Source: Amycolatopsis sp. A133
GTDB taxonomy: Bacteria; Actinomycetota; Actinomycetes; Mycobacteriales; Pseudonocardiaceae
Assembly: GCF_031082405.1 (NCBI RefSeq)
Contig: NZ_JAVHJU010000033.1
Span: forward strand, 51,362-115,361
DNA length: 64,000 nt
Direction: 5' to 3'
The notes beneath the pieces are model-generated. The model made no database searches. It was not told the origin of the DNA and was given only the letters and a program-made list of their open reading frames with translations. Below, piece by piece: positions 8,395 to 16,144 of the stretch. The position numbers and the translations under genes were made by a program. Numbering within the stretch: position 1 is the first letter of the stretch; the number at the start of each line of letters is the position of its first letter.

Positions 8395-9656
8395 CCGGCG
8401 ACGGCCGTCGCGCGGTGCAGCAGCAGGGCGCGCTCGCGGGCGTTCTCCGTCATCTCCGCCGCCCGCCGGAACTCCTGCTCGGCCTCCTCGAAGCGGCCCA
8501 GTTTCTCCAGCAGGTCACCCCGGACGCTCGGCAGCAAGTGGTAGTCCTTCAACGCCGGATCGTCGGCGACCGCGTCGACCACTTCCAGGCCCGCTGACGG
8601 CCCGTACGCCATCGCCACCGCGACCCCGCGGTTCAGCTCGATCACCGGGGACGGCTGGAGCTTGCCGAGGCCTTCGTACAGCGCCGCGATCCGCGTCCAG
8701 TCCGTCTCCTCCGGCGTCCGCGCCCGGGCGTGGCAGGCCGCGATCGCCGCCTGGGCGGAGTACGGGCCGTACGCGCCTTCCGCGATCTGCTCGGACAGGG
8801 ACAGCGCCGCGAGGCCGTGCTGGATCAGCAGCCGGTCCCAGCGGGAGCGGTCCTGGTCCAGCAGCAGCACCGGCTCGCCGTTCGGGCCGGTGCGGGCCTT
8901 CGCGCGGGACGCCTGGAGCTCCATCAGCGCGACCAAGCCGTGGACCTCCGACTCGCCCGGCATCAGCCCGGCGAGCACGCGGCCGAGCCGCATCGCCTCC
9001 TCGCAGAGCGCCGGCCGCATCCAGTCGTCGCCGCGGGTGGCCGAGTAGCCCTCGTTGAAGACCAGGTAGACGACCTCGAGCACGGACGACAGCCGGGCGA
9101 CGCGCTCGTCGCCCTCCGGCACCTCGAAGGGCACCTTCGCCGCGGCGAGGGCCTTCTTCGCCCGCACGATGCGCTGGGCGATCGTCGATTCGCGGACCAG
9201 GAAGGCGCGCGCGATCTCGTCGGTGGTCAGACCGCCGAGCATCCGCAACGTCAGCGCGACCCGCGCCTGCGTGTTCAGCACCGGGTGGCAGGCGACGAAG
9301 AGCAGGCGGAGGACGTCGTCCTCGATGTGGTCGTCGAGCGCGGCGTCGAAGTCCGGCAGCACGCCTTCGCCGAGCTGCTGGTCGCGCCCCACTTCCTCGA
9401 GCTTTTCCGCGTACCGCTCGTTGCGGCGGAACAGGTCGATCGCCCGGCGCTTGGCGGTGGTCATCAGCCACGCGCCGGGGTTGCGGGGCACGCCGGACTC
9501 CGGCCACTGCTCCAGCGCGTTGACCAAGGCGTCCTGCGCCAGCTCTTCGGCGAGACCGACGTCGCCGCGGGCCATCCGGGCCAGGCCCGCGATGAGCCGC
9601 GGCGATTCGATCCGCCAGACCGCCTCTACCGTGCTCCGGGTGTCCGCAACCGTCAC
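8391..9656 (-). CDS. ECF sigma factor, ECF42-like, with a long C-terminal extension
   Basis: Extracytoplasmic-function sigma factor of 421 residues. Region 2 lies near residues 15-80 (AEELAQDALVNALEQWP, NPGAWLMTTAKRRAIDLFRR) and region 4 near 125-175 (LTTDEIARAFLVRESTIAQRIVRAKK). About 240 further residues form helical, TPR-like repeats. This architecture next to DGPF/YCII proteins defines the ECF42 group, where the extension rather than a classical anti-sigma factor is thought to control activity. It starts at GTG 9656, 39 bp after the second DGPF gene, as the third gene of one operon. No anti-sigma gene is nearby. Confidence 0.9.
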   Translation of the reverse strand: MTVADTRSTVEAVWRIESPRLIAGLARMARGDVGLAEELAQDALVNALEQWPESGVPRNPGAWLMTTAKRRAIDLFRRNERYAEKLEEVGRDQQLGEGVLPDFDAALDDHIEDDVLRLLFVACHPVLNTQARVALTLRMLGGLTTDEIARAFLVRESTIAQRIVRAKKALAAAKVPFEVPEGDERVARLSSVLEVVYLVFNEGYSATRGDDWMRPALCEEAMRLGRVLAGLMPGESEVHGLVALMELQASRAKARTGPNGEPVLLLDQDRSRWDRLLIQHGLAALSLSEQIAEGAYGPYSAQAAIAACHARARTPEETDWTRIAALYEGLGKLQPSPVIELNRGVAVAMAYGPSAGLEVVDAVADDPALKDYHLLPSVRGDLLEKLGRFEEAEQEFRRAAEMTENARERALLLHRATAVAG

Positions 9657-9695
9657 CCGGCCATCAGACAGGGTGATCAGCCGCGGTGCAACCCA

Positions 9696-10046
9696 CTACT
9701 CGCTGATCGGGCGGATCTCCAGCACACCGCCCTTCGCCTCCGGGTTGGGCGCCTGCTTCATCAGCGCGACGACCTCCTCGAGCGATTCGCCGTTGAGCAC
9801 CCAGAACCCGGCGATCAGTTCCTTCGTCTCCGCGAAGGGTCCGTCGATGACCTTCGGCTCGGCGTCGCCCTCGAAGACGACACGCACGCCCTCCGCGCTC
9901 GACGTCAGGCCCTCGGCGAGCACGATCCGGCCCTCGCCGAACAGCCGGTCGTTGAACTGCGCCATCTCGGCCAGCTCGCCGGCGCTGGGCTGGAACCCGG
10001 CCGCCTCGGACTCGGCGCTGGCCTTGACCATCACCATGAACCGCAT
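9696..10046 (-). CDS. YCII-related DGPF protein 2
   Basis: A small 116-residue ferredoxin-like protein of the YCII family carrying the DGPF motif (DGPFAETKE, residues 68-76). Such proteins accompany ECF42 sigma factors and may act with them, but their biochemical role is not established. It is about 55 percent similar by eye to the upstream DGPF gene, so the pair looks like a tandem duplication. ATG 10046 overlaps the stop of the first copy by one base (TGATG), a strong sign of coupling. An extended frame upstream has no family similarity. Confidence 0.88.
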   Translation of the reverse strand: MRFMVMVKASAESEAAGFQPSAGELAEMAQFNDRLFGEGRIVLAEGLTSSAEGVRVVFEGDAEPKVIDGPFAETKELIAGFWVLNGESLEEVVALMKQAPNPEAKGGVLEIRPISE

Positions 10047-10471
10047 CACGCCTCCCCGGCGCCCTGCGTGCGAAGCCGTCCCTCCAGTGCTTCCACCTCG
10101 GGCGTCATGTTCTCGAAGTCGGACGCCTCGGCGACGCGGCGGATCTCGACCTCGCCGGCTTGGCCGTCGGGGTTGGGCATCCGCTTGATCCACTCGATGC
10201 ACTCTTCGCGGTCGCGGCACTGCAGGATCCAGAAACCGCCGACGAGCTCCTTGGTCTCGGCGAACGGGCCGTCGACGACCTTGGGCTCCTCGGTGCCGGA
10301 GAAGACGACCCGCGCGCCCTGCGAACTCGGCGTGAGGCCCTCGCCGGCGAGCAGGATGCCGGCCTTGACCATTTCCTCGTTGAACTTGCCCATCTCGGCC
10401 AGCAGCTCGGCGCTCGGGCCCTCGCCCGCCTCGGACTCTTCGTTCGTCTTGACGATCACCATGAACCGCAC
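10046..10471 (-). CDS. YCII-related DGPF protein 1
   Basis: First gene of the ECF42 operon, 141 residues, with the YCII fold and the motif DGPFAETKE at residues 67-75. It starts at GTG 10471 behind GAGAGGAG. It resembles the second copy closely through FMV(I/M)VK..., EGLT and DGPFAETKEL, but has about 25 additional C-terminal residues (MTPEVEALEGRLRTQGAGEA). In studied Streptomyces systems the sigma factor drives the DGPF gene, so an ECF42 promoter in the 147-bp gap to the next gene is likely; I did not recognise its motif. Confidence 0.88.
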   Translation of the reverse strand: MRFMVIVKTNEESEAGEGPSAELLAEMGKFNEEMVKAGILLAGEGLTPSSQGARVVFSGTEEPKVVDGPFAETKELVGGFWILQCRDREECIEWIKRMPNPDGQAGEVEIRRVAEASDFENMTPEVEALEGRLRTQGAGEA

Positions 10472-10617
10472 AGCGGTCTCCTCTCGGTCGGTCCTGCCTA
10501 CGCGTCGAACGGCCGGGCGCCGGATCGACAGGCGCCGCCGAAAATCTTCAGCGCCGGAAAACTAGCAGCTCAGGGCCGATCGGGGGCGACAATTCGGACA
10601 GGGGAGAATCGTCAGCC

Positions 10618-11601
10618 GTGGCGGTACTCCCCGACGATCTCTCCTCCGCGCTCGACGACGAGCTGGCCCGGCACCCGGTGGGCCGGCTGACCCAGTCCGT
10701 CGACCGGCTCAGCACGCGCTACCGCCAAGGTGACGTGGCGACTTCGCCGATCCTCGGCTCCGAAGCCGACGTAGCTGCGTACGCGGGCTACCGGATGCCG
10801 GCGACCTACGCCGCCGTACACGCTGCGCTCGCCGAAGCCGCTTCACGCGCTCCCGGCTTCGAGCCGCGTACGCAGATCGACGTCGGCGGAGGCACCGGTG
10901 CCGCGGTGTGGGCCGCGGCGGGCGTGTGGCCGTCCCTGGTGAAGTGCACGGTGCTGGAGCAGGTCGCCGGCGCGATCGGTCTCGGCAAGCGGCTCGCCGC
11001 GGGTGCCGCGCTCCCGGCGGTCCGGGGCGCGGAGTGGCGGCGCGGGTTCGTCGACCCCGCCGCGCCGCCCCCGGAAGCGGACCTCGTCACGCTGTCGTAC
11101 GTGCTCGGCGAGCTGCCGGACACCACGCGCACCGACGTCGTGCGCTGGCTGGCGGCGAAGGCCGGGGCGGTCGCGCTGATCGAGCCGGGCACGCCGGCGG
11201 GGTACGAGCGGATCCGCGCCGCACGGGCCCAGCTGATCGAGCTCGGCCTGCACGTCGTCGCGCCCTGCCCGCACGACGCGGCGTGCCCCATCGCGCCCGG
11301 CGAGGACTGGTGCCACTTCGCCACCCGGCTCCCGCGCTCGGGCCTGCACCGGAAGCTGAAGGCGGGCACGCTCGGGTTCGAGGACGAGAAGTTCGCGTAC
11401 GTCGTCGCGACGCGGAGCACGCCGGAGCGCCCGGACGCGCGGATCATCCGGCACCCGAAGAAGCACAAGGGCTGGGTGGCGCTCGACCTGTGCACGGCTT
11501 CCGAGGGGCTGAAGCCCGGAGTCGCCGTCTCGAAGAAGCAGGGCCAGCGGTACCGCGCGGCCCGGGACGCCGAATGGGGCGACGGCTGGTCTTCCGCCTG
11601 A
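10618..11601 (+). CDS. Rsm22-like small-subunit rRNA methyltransferase
   Basis: Class I SAM-dependent methyltransferase of the Rsm22 / METTL17 family (327 residues), associated with small ribosomal subunit assembly. A SAM-binding segment QIDVGGGTGAAVWAA is at about residues 86-100. The signature Cys positions C217 (PCPHD), C223 (AACP), C232 (WCHF) and C292 (LDLC) are where eukaryotic members bind an iron-sulfur cluster. It starts at GTG 10618 and is read away from the ECF42 operon. Methyltransferase activity of this family is uncertain and a structural assembly role is possible. Confidence 0.82.
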   Translation: MAVLPDDLSSALDDELARHPVGRLTQSVDRLSTRYRQGDVATSPILGSEADVAAYAGYRMPATYAAVHAALAEAASRAPGFEPRTQIDVGGGTGAAVWAAAGVWPSLVKCTVLEQVAGAIGLGKRLAAGAALPAVRGAEWRRGFVDPAAPPPEADLVTLSYVLGELPDTTRTDVVRWLAAKAGAVALIEPGTPAGYERIRAARAQLIELGLHVVAPCPHDAACPIAPGEDWCHFATRLPRSGLHRKLKAGTLGFEDEKFAYVVATRSTPERPDARIIRHPKKHKGWVALDLCTASEGLKPGVAVSKKQGQRYRAARDAEWGDGWSSA

Positions 11602-11623
11602 CCCGGTGGCAGGGTGGCTGCCC

Positions 11624-12122
11624 ATGGGGAGAGTCATCGCGGAAATCAGCATGTCGGCGGACGGCGTCGTCGCCGGTCCGGACACCAGCACCGAACACCG
11701 CCTCGGCAAGGACGGCGGCCTGCTGCACGAGTGGATGTTCGAGGGCACCGGCACCGACGGCGAGATCGCGGCGAAGCTGTTCGACGGCACGGGCGCGTTC
11801 GTGGTCGGCCGCACGCTGTTCGACGTCGGCGTGGAGCCGTGGGGCGATGACGGCACGTTCGAGAAGCCGGTGTTCGTCGTGACGAACCGGCCGCACGAAC
11901 CGGTCGTCAAGGGCCCGACGAGGTTCACGTTCGTCACCGACGGCCCGCAAAGTGCCCTGAAGCAGGCGAAAGCCGCGGCGGGCGACGAGAACGTCGTCCT
12001 GCTGCGCAGCGGCACGACCCCGCGCCAGCCCCTCCCGGCCGCGCTGGTCGACGAGCCCCCGCCGGTACGTCGTCCCGCTGCTGTTCAACGCCGACGCCGG
12101 CCGGCACGTGATGCCGCACTGA
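11624..12122 (+). pseudogene. Dihydrofolate-reductase-fold (RibD C-terminal) protein, frameshifted near the end
   Basis: From ATG 11624 (MGRVIAEISMSADGVVAGPD) the frame encodes a RibD-C/DHFR-like reductase up to AALVDE, near 12050. It then becomes a low-complexity arginine/proline tail ending at 12127. Removing one C from the run CCCCC at 12056-12060 restores a family-like ending (YVVPLLFNADAGRHVMPH) that stops at 12120-12122. A single-base insertion in a homopolymer is therefore the simplest explanation, either a recent mutation or a sequencing error. Substrate is unknown; members are usually annotated only as 'dihydrofolate reductase family'. Confidence 0.78.
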
Positions 12123-12123
12123 A

Positions 12124-12960
12124 CTAAGGCATCCGGACCGTCCGCAGGAACGCCGGCAGCAGCCACGGCCGCGGGCCGCCGATCCGCACGCCGCCGATCA
12201 GCACCGCGTGGACGCGGGAGATCCGGCCGAACATCATCGGTACCAGCACCGATGGGTCGAAGCGCAGCCGGACGTCCGCCGTGCCGTCCGGCTGCTCGTA
12301 CCGCAGCCTTCCGTGCTGCAACGCCAGCACCGCCGGTTTTGTGTGCGCCGACCGGAACTCGACCGCGATGCGGCGGGGTGACGGCGTTGCGTCGTCGAGG
12401 AGGTGGCCCATGTCGTTGCGCACCATGCCGAACAGGAACAGCTCCAGGAACAGCGCCTCGAGCCGGGCCGGGATGCGCCACGGCTGCCCGAGCGCGCGGG
12501 CGATGTCGAGGCCGTGGATCAGCATCTCGTTGACCAGGTGCGCGAGGACGCCCGCGACCGGCACGCGGGAGCCGCCCAGCCACCACACCGGCTTCTCCGG
12601 GTCGAGGTCCGCGCTGACCAGGAGCACCTCGGCGATGTCCGCGCGCAGCCGCGCGGCGAGCCGGACGGGGTCGCGCTCCGGGTAGAGCTCCAGCGCCAGC
12701 GCGTTCATGCCGGCGATCGTGTCGACGCTCGCCGCGTCGATCGGGTCTTCGAGGCCCGGCAGCGGGAGCGGGCCGCCGTCGCCGCGGATCATCGCCGTGT
12801 ACATCAGCGCGATCATCCCCACGTGCGACGCCGCTTCGGCGATCGACCACTCGCCCAGCGCCTTCGCGTGCGGGTCCGGCACCCCGGTCAGCAGGTCCGC
12901 GAACCGGCCGCCGACCTCCGGCAGGGCTGCGCGCACCGACTCCCACTGTTCGACCGTCAC
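12124..12960 (-). CDS. Maleylpyruvate isomerase N-terminal (DinB-like) domain protein
   Basis: A 278-residue protein of the TIGR03083 / mycothiol-dependent maleylpyruvate isomerase N-terminal group. The N-terminal four-helix DinB-like part shows WSIAEAASHVGMIALMY and the conserved segment HLVNEMLIHGLDIARALGQPW near residues 135-155, where such proteins place metal-binding histidines. The C-terminal half (RIAVEFRSAHTKP...) resembles an SCP2-like domain. I chose GTG 12960 because homologous sequence begins there (VTVEQWESVRAAL). The gene converges with the frameshifted reductase. Mycothiol use is inferred from the family. Confidence 0.8.
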   Translation of the reverse strand: MTVEQWESVRAALPEVGGRFADLLTGVPDPHAKALGEWSIAEAASHVGMIALMYTAMIRGDGGPLPLPGLEDPIDAASVDTIAGMNALALELYPERDPVRLAARLRADIAEVLLVSADLDPEKPVWWLGGSRVPVAGVLAHLVNEMLIHGLDIARALGQPWRIPARLEALFLELFLFGMVRNDMGHLLDDATPSPRRIAVEFRSAHTKPAVLALQHGRLRYEQPDGTADVRLRFDPSVLVPMMFGRISRVHAVLIGGVRIGGPRPWLLPAFLRTVRMP

Positions 12961-13025
12961 GGCTTCCGACGCTAACCCGCCGGTACGCCGCCCCGGACCT
13001 TCGAAGGTGCGGTTATCTTCGGCGC

Positions 13026-14366
13026 ATGGCCCGGATCCTGCCCCGGTCGACCCGGTGGCGGGTCGCCCTCTTCGCCGCCCTCGCGTCGGCGCTCGTGCTC
13101 GGCCTCGGGTCGTACTGGTTCGTGCAGTCACTGCGAAGCGGGCTGGAACTCGCCGCGGTGCGGGTCGCCAACGAAAAGGTCGCCGCCGTTGCGGGCCTGC
13201 TCGAGGCCGGCGTGTCGCCGGCCGACGTGGCCCGCCAGCTCGACTACGGCGGCTACGAGATCACCCTCGGCAAGGGGAAGGACAGCGGCTGCCCGGAGAA
13301 CCTGGACCAGGGCGGGACCCTCATCGAGGACAAGGCGATGGTCTACGGCCCCGGCTGCGTGGTGGGGTTGCCGTTCCCGATCGAAGGCGGCACCGAATCG
13401 GTCACCGGGACCAAGGGCGGGAAGTACTTCGTCAGGGCGCAGACCGCGCTCGACCCGGTCGGCCTCGAAACCGTGGCCAACGCCGAGCACGTCCTGTGGG
13501 GCGCGGTGCCCACGGCGGCGCTGCTCATCGGCGCCGTCGCCTGGTTCGCCGTGCGGCGGTCGCTGCGCGCGGTCGGCGCCATCCGCGCCGAGGTCGACGG
13601 GATCCGCGCGCGGGACCTCGGCCGCCGCGTGCCGGTGCCCGACTCCGGTGACGAGATCACCCAGCTCGCCGTGACGATGAACGAGATGCTGGCGCGGCTC
13701 GACCGGTCGGCGCAGCGGCAGAGCCAGTTCACCGCGGACGCGTCGCACGAACTGCGCACCCCGCTGGCGTCGATGCGCACCCAGCTCGAGGTCCAGCTCG
13801 CCCACCCCGACCGGCTCGACTGGCGCCACAGCTTCGAAAACGCCGTGCTGGACGTGTCGCGGATGGAGGCCCTCACCGGGGACCTGCTGCTGCTCAGCAA
13901 GCTGGACGCCGACCAGCCGGCCGGGACCGCGCGGATCGCGCTGGCGGACCTCGTCCGCGAACACGTCGCCGCGCGGCTCCCCCGTGACGGCATCGAAGTG
14001 CGCACGGAAATCCACGCAGGTCCGGTGGTCCAGGGGCACGCGGGACGGCTGGAGCGCGTGCTGCGCAACCTCGTCGACAACGCCGAGCGGCACGCCAGCA
14101 GCCGGGTGACGATCACGCTCACCGCGGACGACGGCCACGGCGTGCTGACCGTCCGGGACGACGGCCCCGGCATCCCGGCCGAACACCGCGAGCGCGTCTT
14201 CGACCGGTTCGTCCGGCTCGACGACGACCGCGCGCGCGAAGACGACGGCGGTTCCGGGCTGGGCCTGGCGATCGCCGCGGAGATCGCGCGGACGTACGGC
14301 GGCACGCTGCGCGTCGCCGAGAGCAGGTCCGGCGCCCGCCTGGAGCTGCGCTTACCGCTTGCCTGA
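13026..14366 (+). CDS. Orphan sensor histidine kinase
   Basis: A 446-residue membrane kinase. Helices lie at about residues 13-33 and 158-178, with an extracytoplasmic sensor region between them that holds two cysteines (near 89 and 111) that could form a disulfide. HAMP follows (about 178-230), then H-box TADASHELRTPL with phosphoacceptor His241, N-box RVLRNLVDNAERH, and G-boxes DDGPGIP and GSGLGLAI. No response regulator gene is on either side. Just downstream, tandem TTCAG/TTAAG repeats look like a site for an OmpR-type regulator, so the missing partner may act on the following gene. Confidence 0.92.
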   Translation: MARILPRSTRWRVALFAALASALVLGLGSYWFVQSLRSGLELAAVRVANEKVAAVAGLLEAGVSPADVARQLDYGGYEITLGKGKDSGCPENLDQGGTLIEDKAMVYGPGCVVGLPFPIEGGTESVTGTKGGKYFVRAQTALDPVGLETVANAEHVLWGAVPTAALLIGAVAWFAVRRSLRAVGAIRAEVDGIRARDLGRRVPVPDSGDEITQLAVTMNEMLARLDRSAQRQSQFTADASHELRTPLASMRTQLEVQLAHPDRLDWRHSFENAVLDVSRMEALTGDLLLLSKLDADQPAGTARIALADLVREHVAARLPRDGIEVRTEIHAGPVVQGHAGRLERVLRNLVDNAERHASSRVTITLTADDGHGVLTVRDDGPGIPAEHRERVFDRFVRLDDDRAREDDGGSGLGLAIAAEIARTYGGTLRVAESRSGARLELRLPLA

Positions 14367-14379
14367 AGACTTCTTCAGG
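14362..14379 (+). terminator. Short hairpin over the kinase stop codon
   Basis: CCTGAAG (14362-14368) and CTTCAGG (14373-14379) form a perfect 7-bp stem with a 4-nt loop that overlaps the TGA of the kinase gene. No T run follows, so termination would be weak. The right arm also contributes the first of the TTCAG repeats listed below. Confidence 0.45.
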
Positions 14380-14399
14380 CTGCTTAAGCTTCGGTTCAG
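14374..14399. promoter_or_regulatory. Tandem direct repeats, candidate OmpR-type regulator site
   Basis: TTCAG at 14374, TTAAG at 14384 and TTCAG at 14395 are spaced 10 and 11 bp, one helical turn each, as in OmpR/PhoB-family sites. They lie 24-49 bp upstream of the DUF2079 gene. Occupancy by the regulator paired with the upstream kinase is inference. Confidence 0.45.
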
Positions 14400-14422
14400 C
14401 GTGGCCACAAGAGCATCCCGCC

Positions 14423-15748
14423 ATGCTGATCGACTTCGCGCCGGCTCGGGCGCGCACGCGCGAAAGCCGCGCGGTTCCCTACGTCGTCGCCGCGGTCGCC
14501 TTCGCCGGGTACGCCGCCTGGTCGCTGCAGCGGCTGCGGACGTTCGACGCGAGCGGGTTCGACCTGGGGATCTTCGAACAGGCGGTGCGGTCCTACGCGC
14601 ACGGGCACTGGCCGGTGTCGGACCTGCTCGGCCCCGGCACGCCGACGCTCGGGGACCACTTCCACCCGATCCTCGCGCTGCTGGCGCCGTGTTACCTGCT
14701 GTGGCCGTCGCCGGGGTGCCTGCTGGTGGCCCAGGCCCTGCTGTTCGCGCTGTCCGCGGTGCCGGTGACGCGGTGCGCGATCCTGGTGCTCGGCTCCCGC
14801 CGGGGCGCGCTCGTGGGTGCCGGGTACGTGCTGTCGTGGGGGCTGCTGTCCGCGGTGAACTTCGACTTCCACGAGGTCTGCTTCGCCGTGCCGATGCTGG
14901 CGTTCACCGCCGAGCACCTGCTGCACGGGCGGTGGCGGCCCGCGGTCTGGTGCGCGCTGCCGCTGGTGCTGGTCAAGGAGGACCTGCCGCTGACGCTCGC
15001 CGCGGTCGGCGTGGTGCTGGTGCTCAACCGGCAGCGGCGGCTCGGCTGGACGGTGCTCGTCTTCGGCGTCGCCGCTTCGGCGCTGCTGTTCCTGGTCGTG
15101 TTGCCGGCCCTGAACCCGGCGGGGGCGTACGCGCACGGCGGCGGCTTCAACCCGTTCAGCGGGGCGATCGTCAAGGTTTCGATGCTGCTGGCCCTGCTCG
15201 TGCCGACGGCGTTCGCGGCGCTGCGGTCGCCGCTGCTCCTCCTGGCGGTGCCGACGCTGCTGTGGCGGCTGGTCTCGGCGAACGACCGCTACTGGGGCAT
15301 GGGTTACCACTACAGCGCGGTGCTGATGCCGGTCGTGTTCCTCGCCGGCGTGCACGGCGCCCGGCGGTTCGGCGGGTTCAAGCGGTACCTGCCGGTGTGC
15401 GCGGTGGTCGTCGGCCTGGGTTCGCTGGGCCTGCAGGCGGCGCACCTGACCAGCGGCGTCTGGACGCCGTCGCAGCGGGCCGGGATCGACGCGGTACTGG
15501 CCCGGATCCCGGACGGCGCGACGGTGCTGGCGTCCAACCGGCTGGCCCCGCGGCTGACGTCCCGCTGCACGGTGCTGTTCTTCGACGGCGGGACGGACCA
15601 GCGGCCGGAGTGGGTGGTCGTCGCGACGCCGGAACAGTCCTGGCCGACCACGCTGCAGACGAAGGCCGCGGCGCTGGCGGACCTGGAACACACGGGGTAC
15701 CTGCGCGTCGACGGGACGGACTCCGTCGTGCTGCTCCACCGTGAGTAG
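14423..15748 (+). CDS. DUF2079 polytopic membrane protein
   Basis: A 441-residue integral membrane protein of the DUF2079 family, which is related to GT-C glycosyltransferases of the PMT/ArnT type. It has about nine to ten hydrophobic helices. The segment GFDLGIFEQAVRSYAHG and the motif GDHFHPILALLAP, near residues 48-90, correspond to the conserved acidic loop region of the family. The C-terminal soluble part (IPDGATVLASNRLAPRLTSR) is typical. Transfer of a lipid-linked sugar to a cell-envelope acceptor is plausible but unproven. It starts at ATG 14423 and is followed by a strong terminator hairpin. Confidence 0.85.
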   Translation: MLIDFAPARARTRESRAVPYVVAAVAFAGYAAWSLQRLRTFDASGFDLGIFEQAVRSYAHGHWPVSDLLGPGTPTLGDHFHPILALLAPCYLLWPSPGCLLVAQALLFALSAVPVTRCAILVLGSRRGALVGAGYVLSWGLLSAVNFDFHEVCFAVPMLAFTAEHLLHGRWRPAVWCALPLVLVKEDLPLTLAAVGVVLVLNRQRRLGWTVLVFGVAASALLFLVVLPALNPAGAYAHGGGFNPFSGAIVKVSMLLALLVPTAFAALRSPLLLLAVPTLLWRLVSANDRYWGMGYHYSAVLMPVVFLAGVHGARRFGGFKRYLPVCAVVVGLGSLGLQAAHLTSGVWTPSQRAGIDAVLARIPDGATVLASNRLAPRLTSRCTVLFFDGGTDQRPEWVVVATPEQSWPTTLQTKAAALADLEHTGYLRVDGTDSVVLLHRE

Positions 15749-15758
15749 GAAACTCGCA

Positions 15759-15800
15759 GCGGTAACCGGCCAGTCGGGGGGCGTGCCGGCCGGTTACCGC
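15759..15800 (+). terminator. Terminator hairpin after the DUF2079 gene
   Basis: Perfect 13-bp arms GCGGTAACCGGCC (15759-15771) and the complement (15788-15800) with a 16-nt loop, starting 11 bp after the stop codon. It lacks a T run, as is common in high-GC actinobacteria. Confidence 0.8.
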
Positions 15801-15888
15801 CGCACCGAGGAAGAGGGAACCCTCCGCCAGGAATGACGCGCGGCCCCACGCTTCACTCGATCGAGTGACGCCGGGGGTCCAGACCCAA

Positions 15889-16058
15889 GCGCCCCAATGT
15901 GGCGTTGGTTGCGTCCAGCGCACCCAATGTGGCGTTCGGTGCGTCTGACGCACCGAACGCCACATTGGGTGCGTTGAATCGGCACTGCGCCGCGGAGCGC
16001 CTCCGTTGAGGGTGGTGGCGGGGGCATGGATGGAGCAACCAACGCCACATTGGGGCGC
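15889..16058. repeat. Nested palindromes, family A
   Basis: An inner 51-bp palindrome has perfect 25-bp arms at 15921-15945 and 15947-15971 around one central base. It is nested in an outer pair of perfect 20-bp arms at 15889-15908 and 16039-16058. Every arm carries the core CAATGTGGCGTT also seen at 1139-1191. The space between the inner and outer elements holds a family B copy (15987-16023). The cluster fills the gap before hrpA, whose start is at 16145. No gene is visible in this 396-bp intergenic stretch. Confidence 0.92.
15987..16023 (-). repeat. Dispersed repeat, family B, copy 1
   Basis: 37 bp that, read on the minus strand, matches 30258-30294 at all but two or three positions (core CCACCACCCTCAACGGAGG). 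It is inserted between arms of the family A palindromes. Function unknown. Confidence 0.8.
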
Positions 16059-16144
16059 TCGGGGCCGGCGTGACGTGCGGCCGGTCACGTAGTGGGGATA
16101 TTCGGGAGCCCGGGCCGTCACGCACGGCTATCCTTGGACCGAGA

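Noticed and set aside
14396..15739. Long antisense open frame opposite the DUF2079 gene
   Set aside because: It is the antisense shadow of a well-supported membrane protein, and its Gln/Arg-rich sequence is typical of such shadows.
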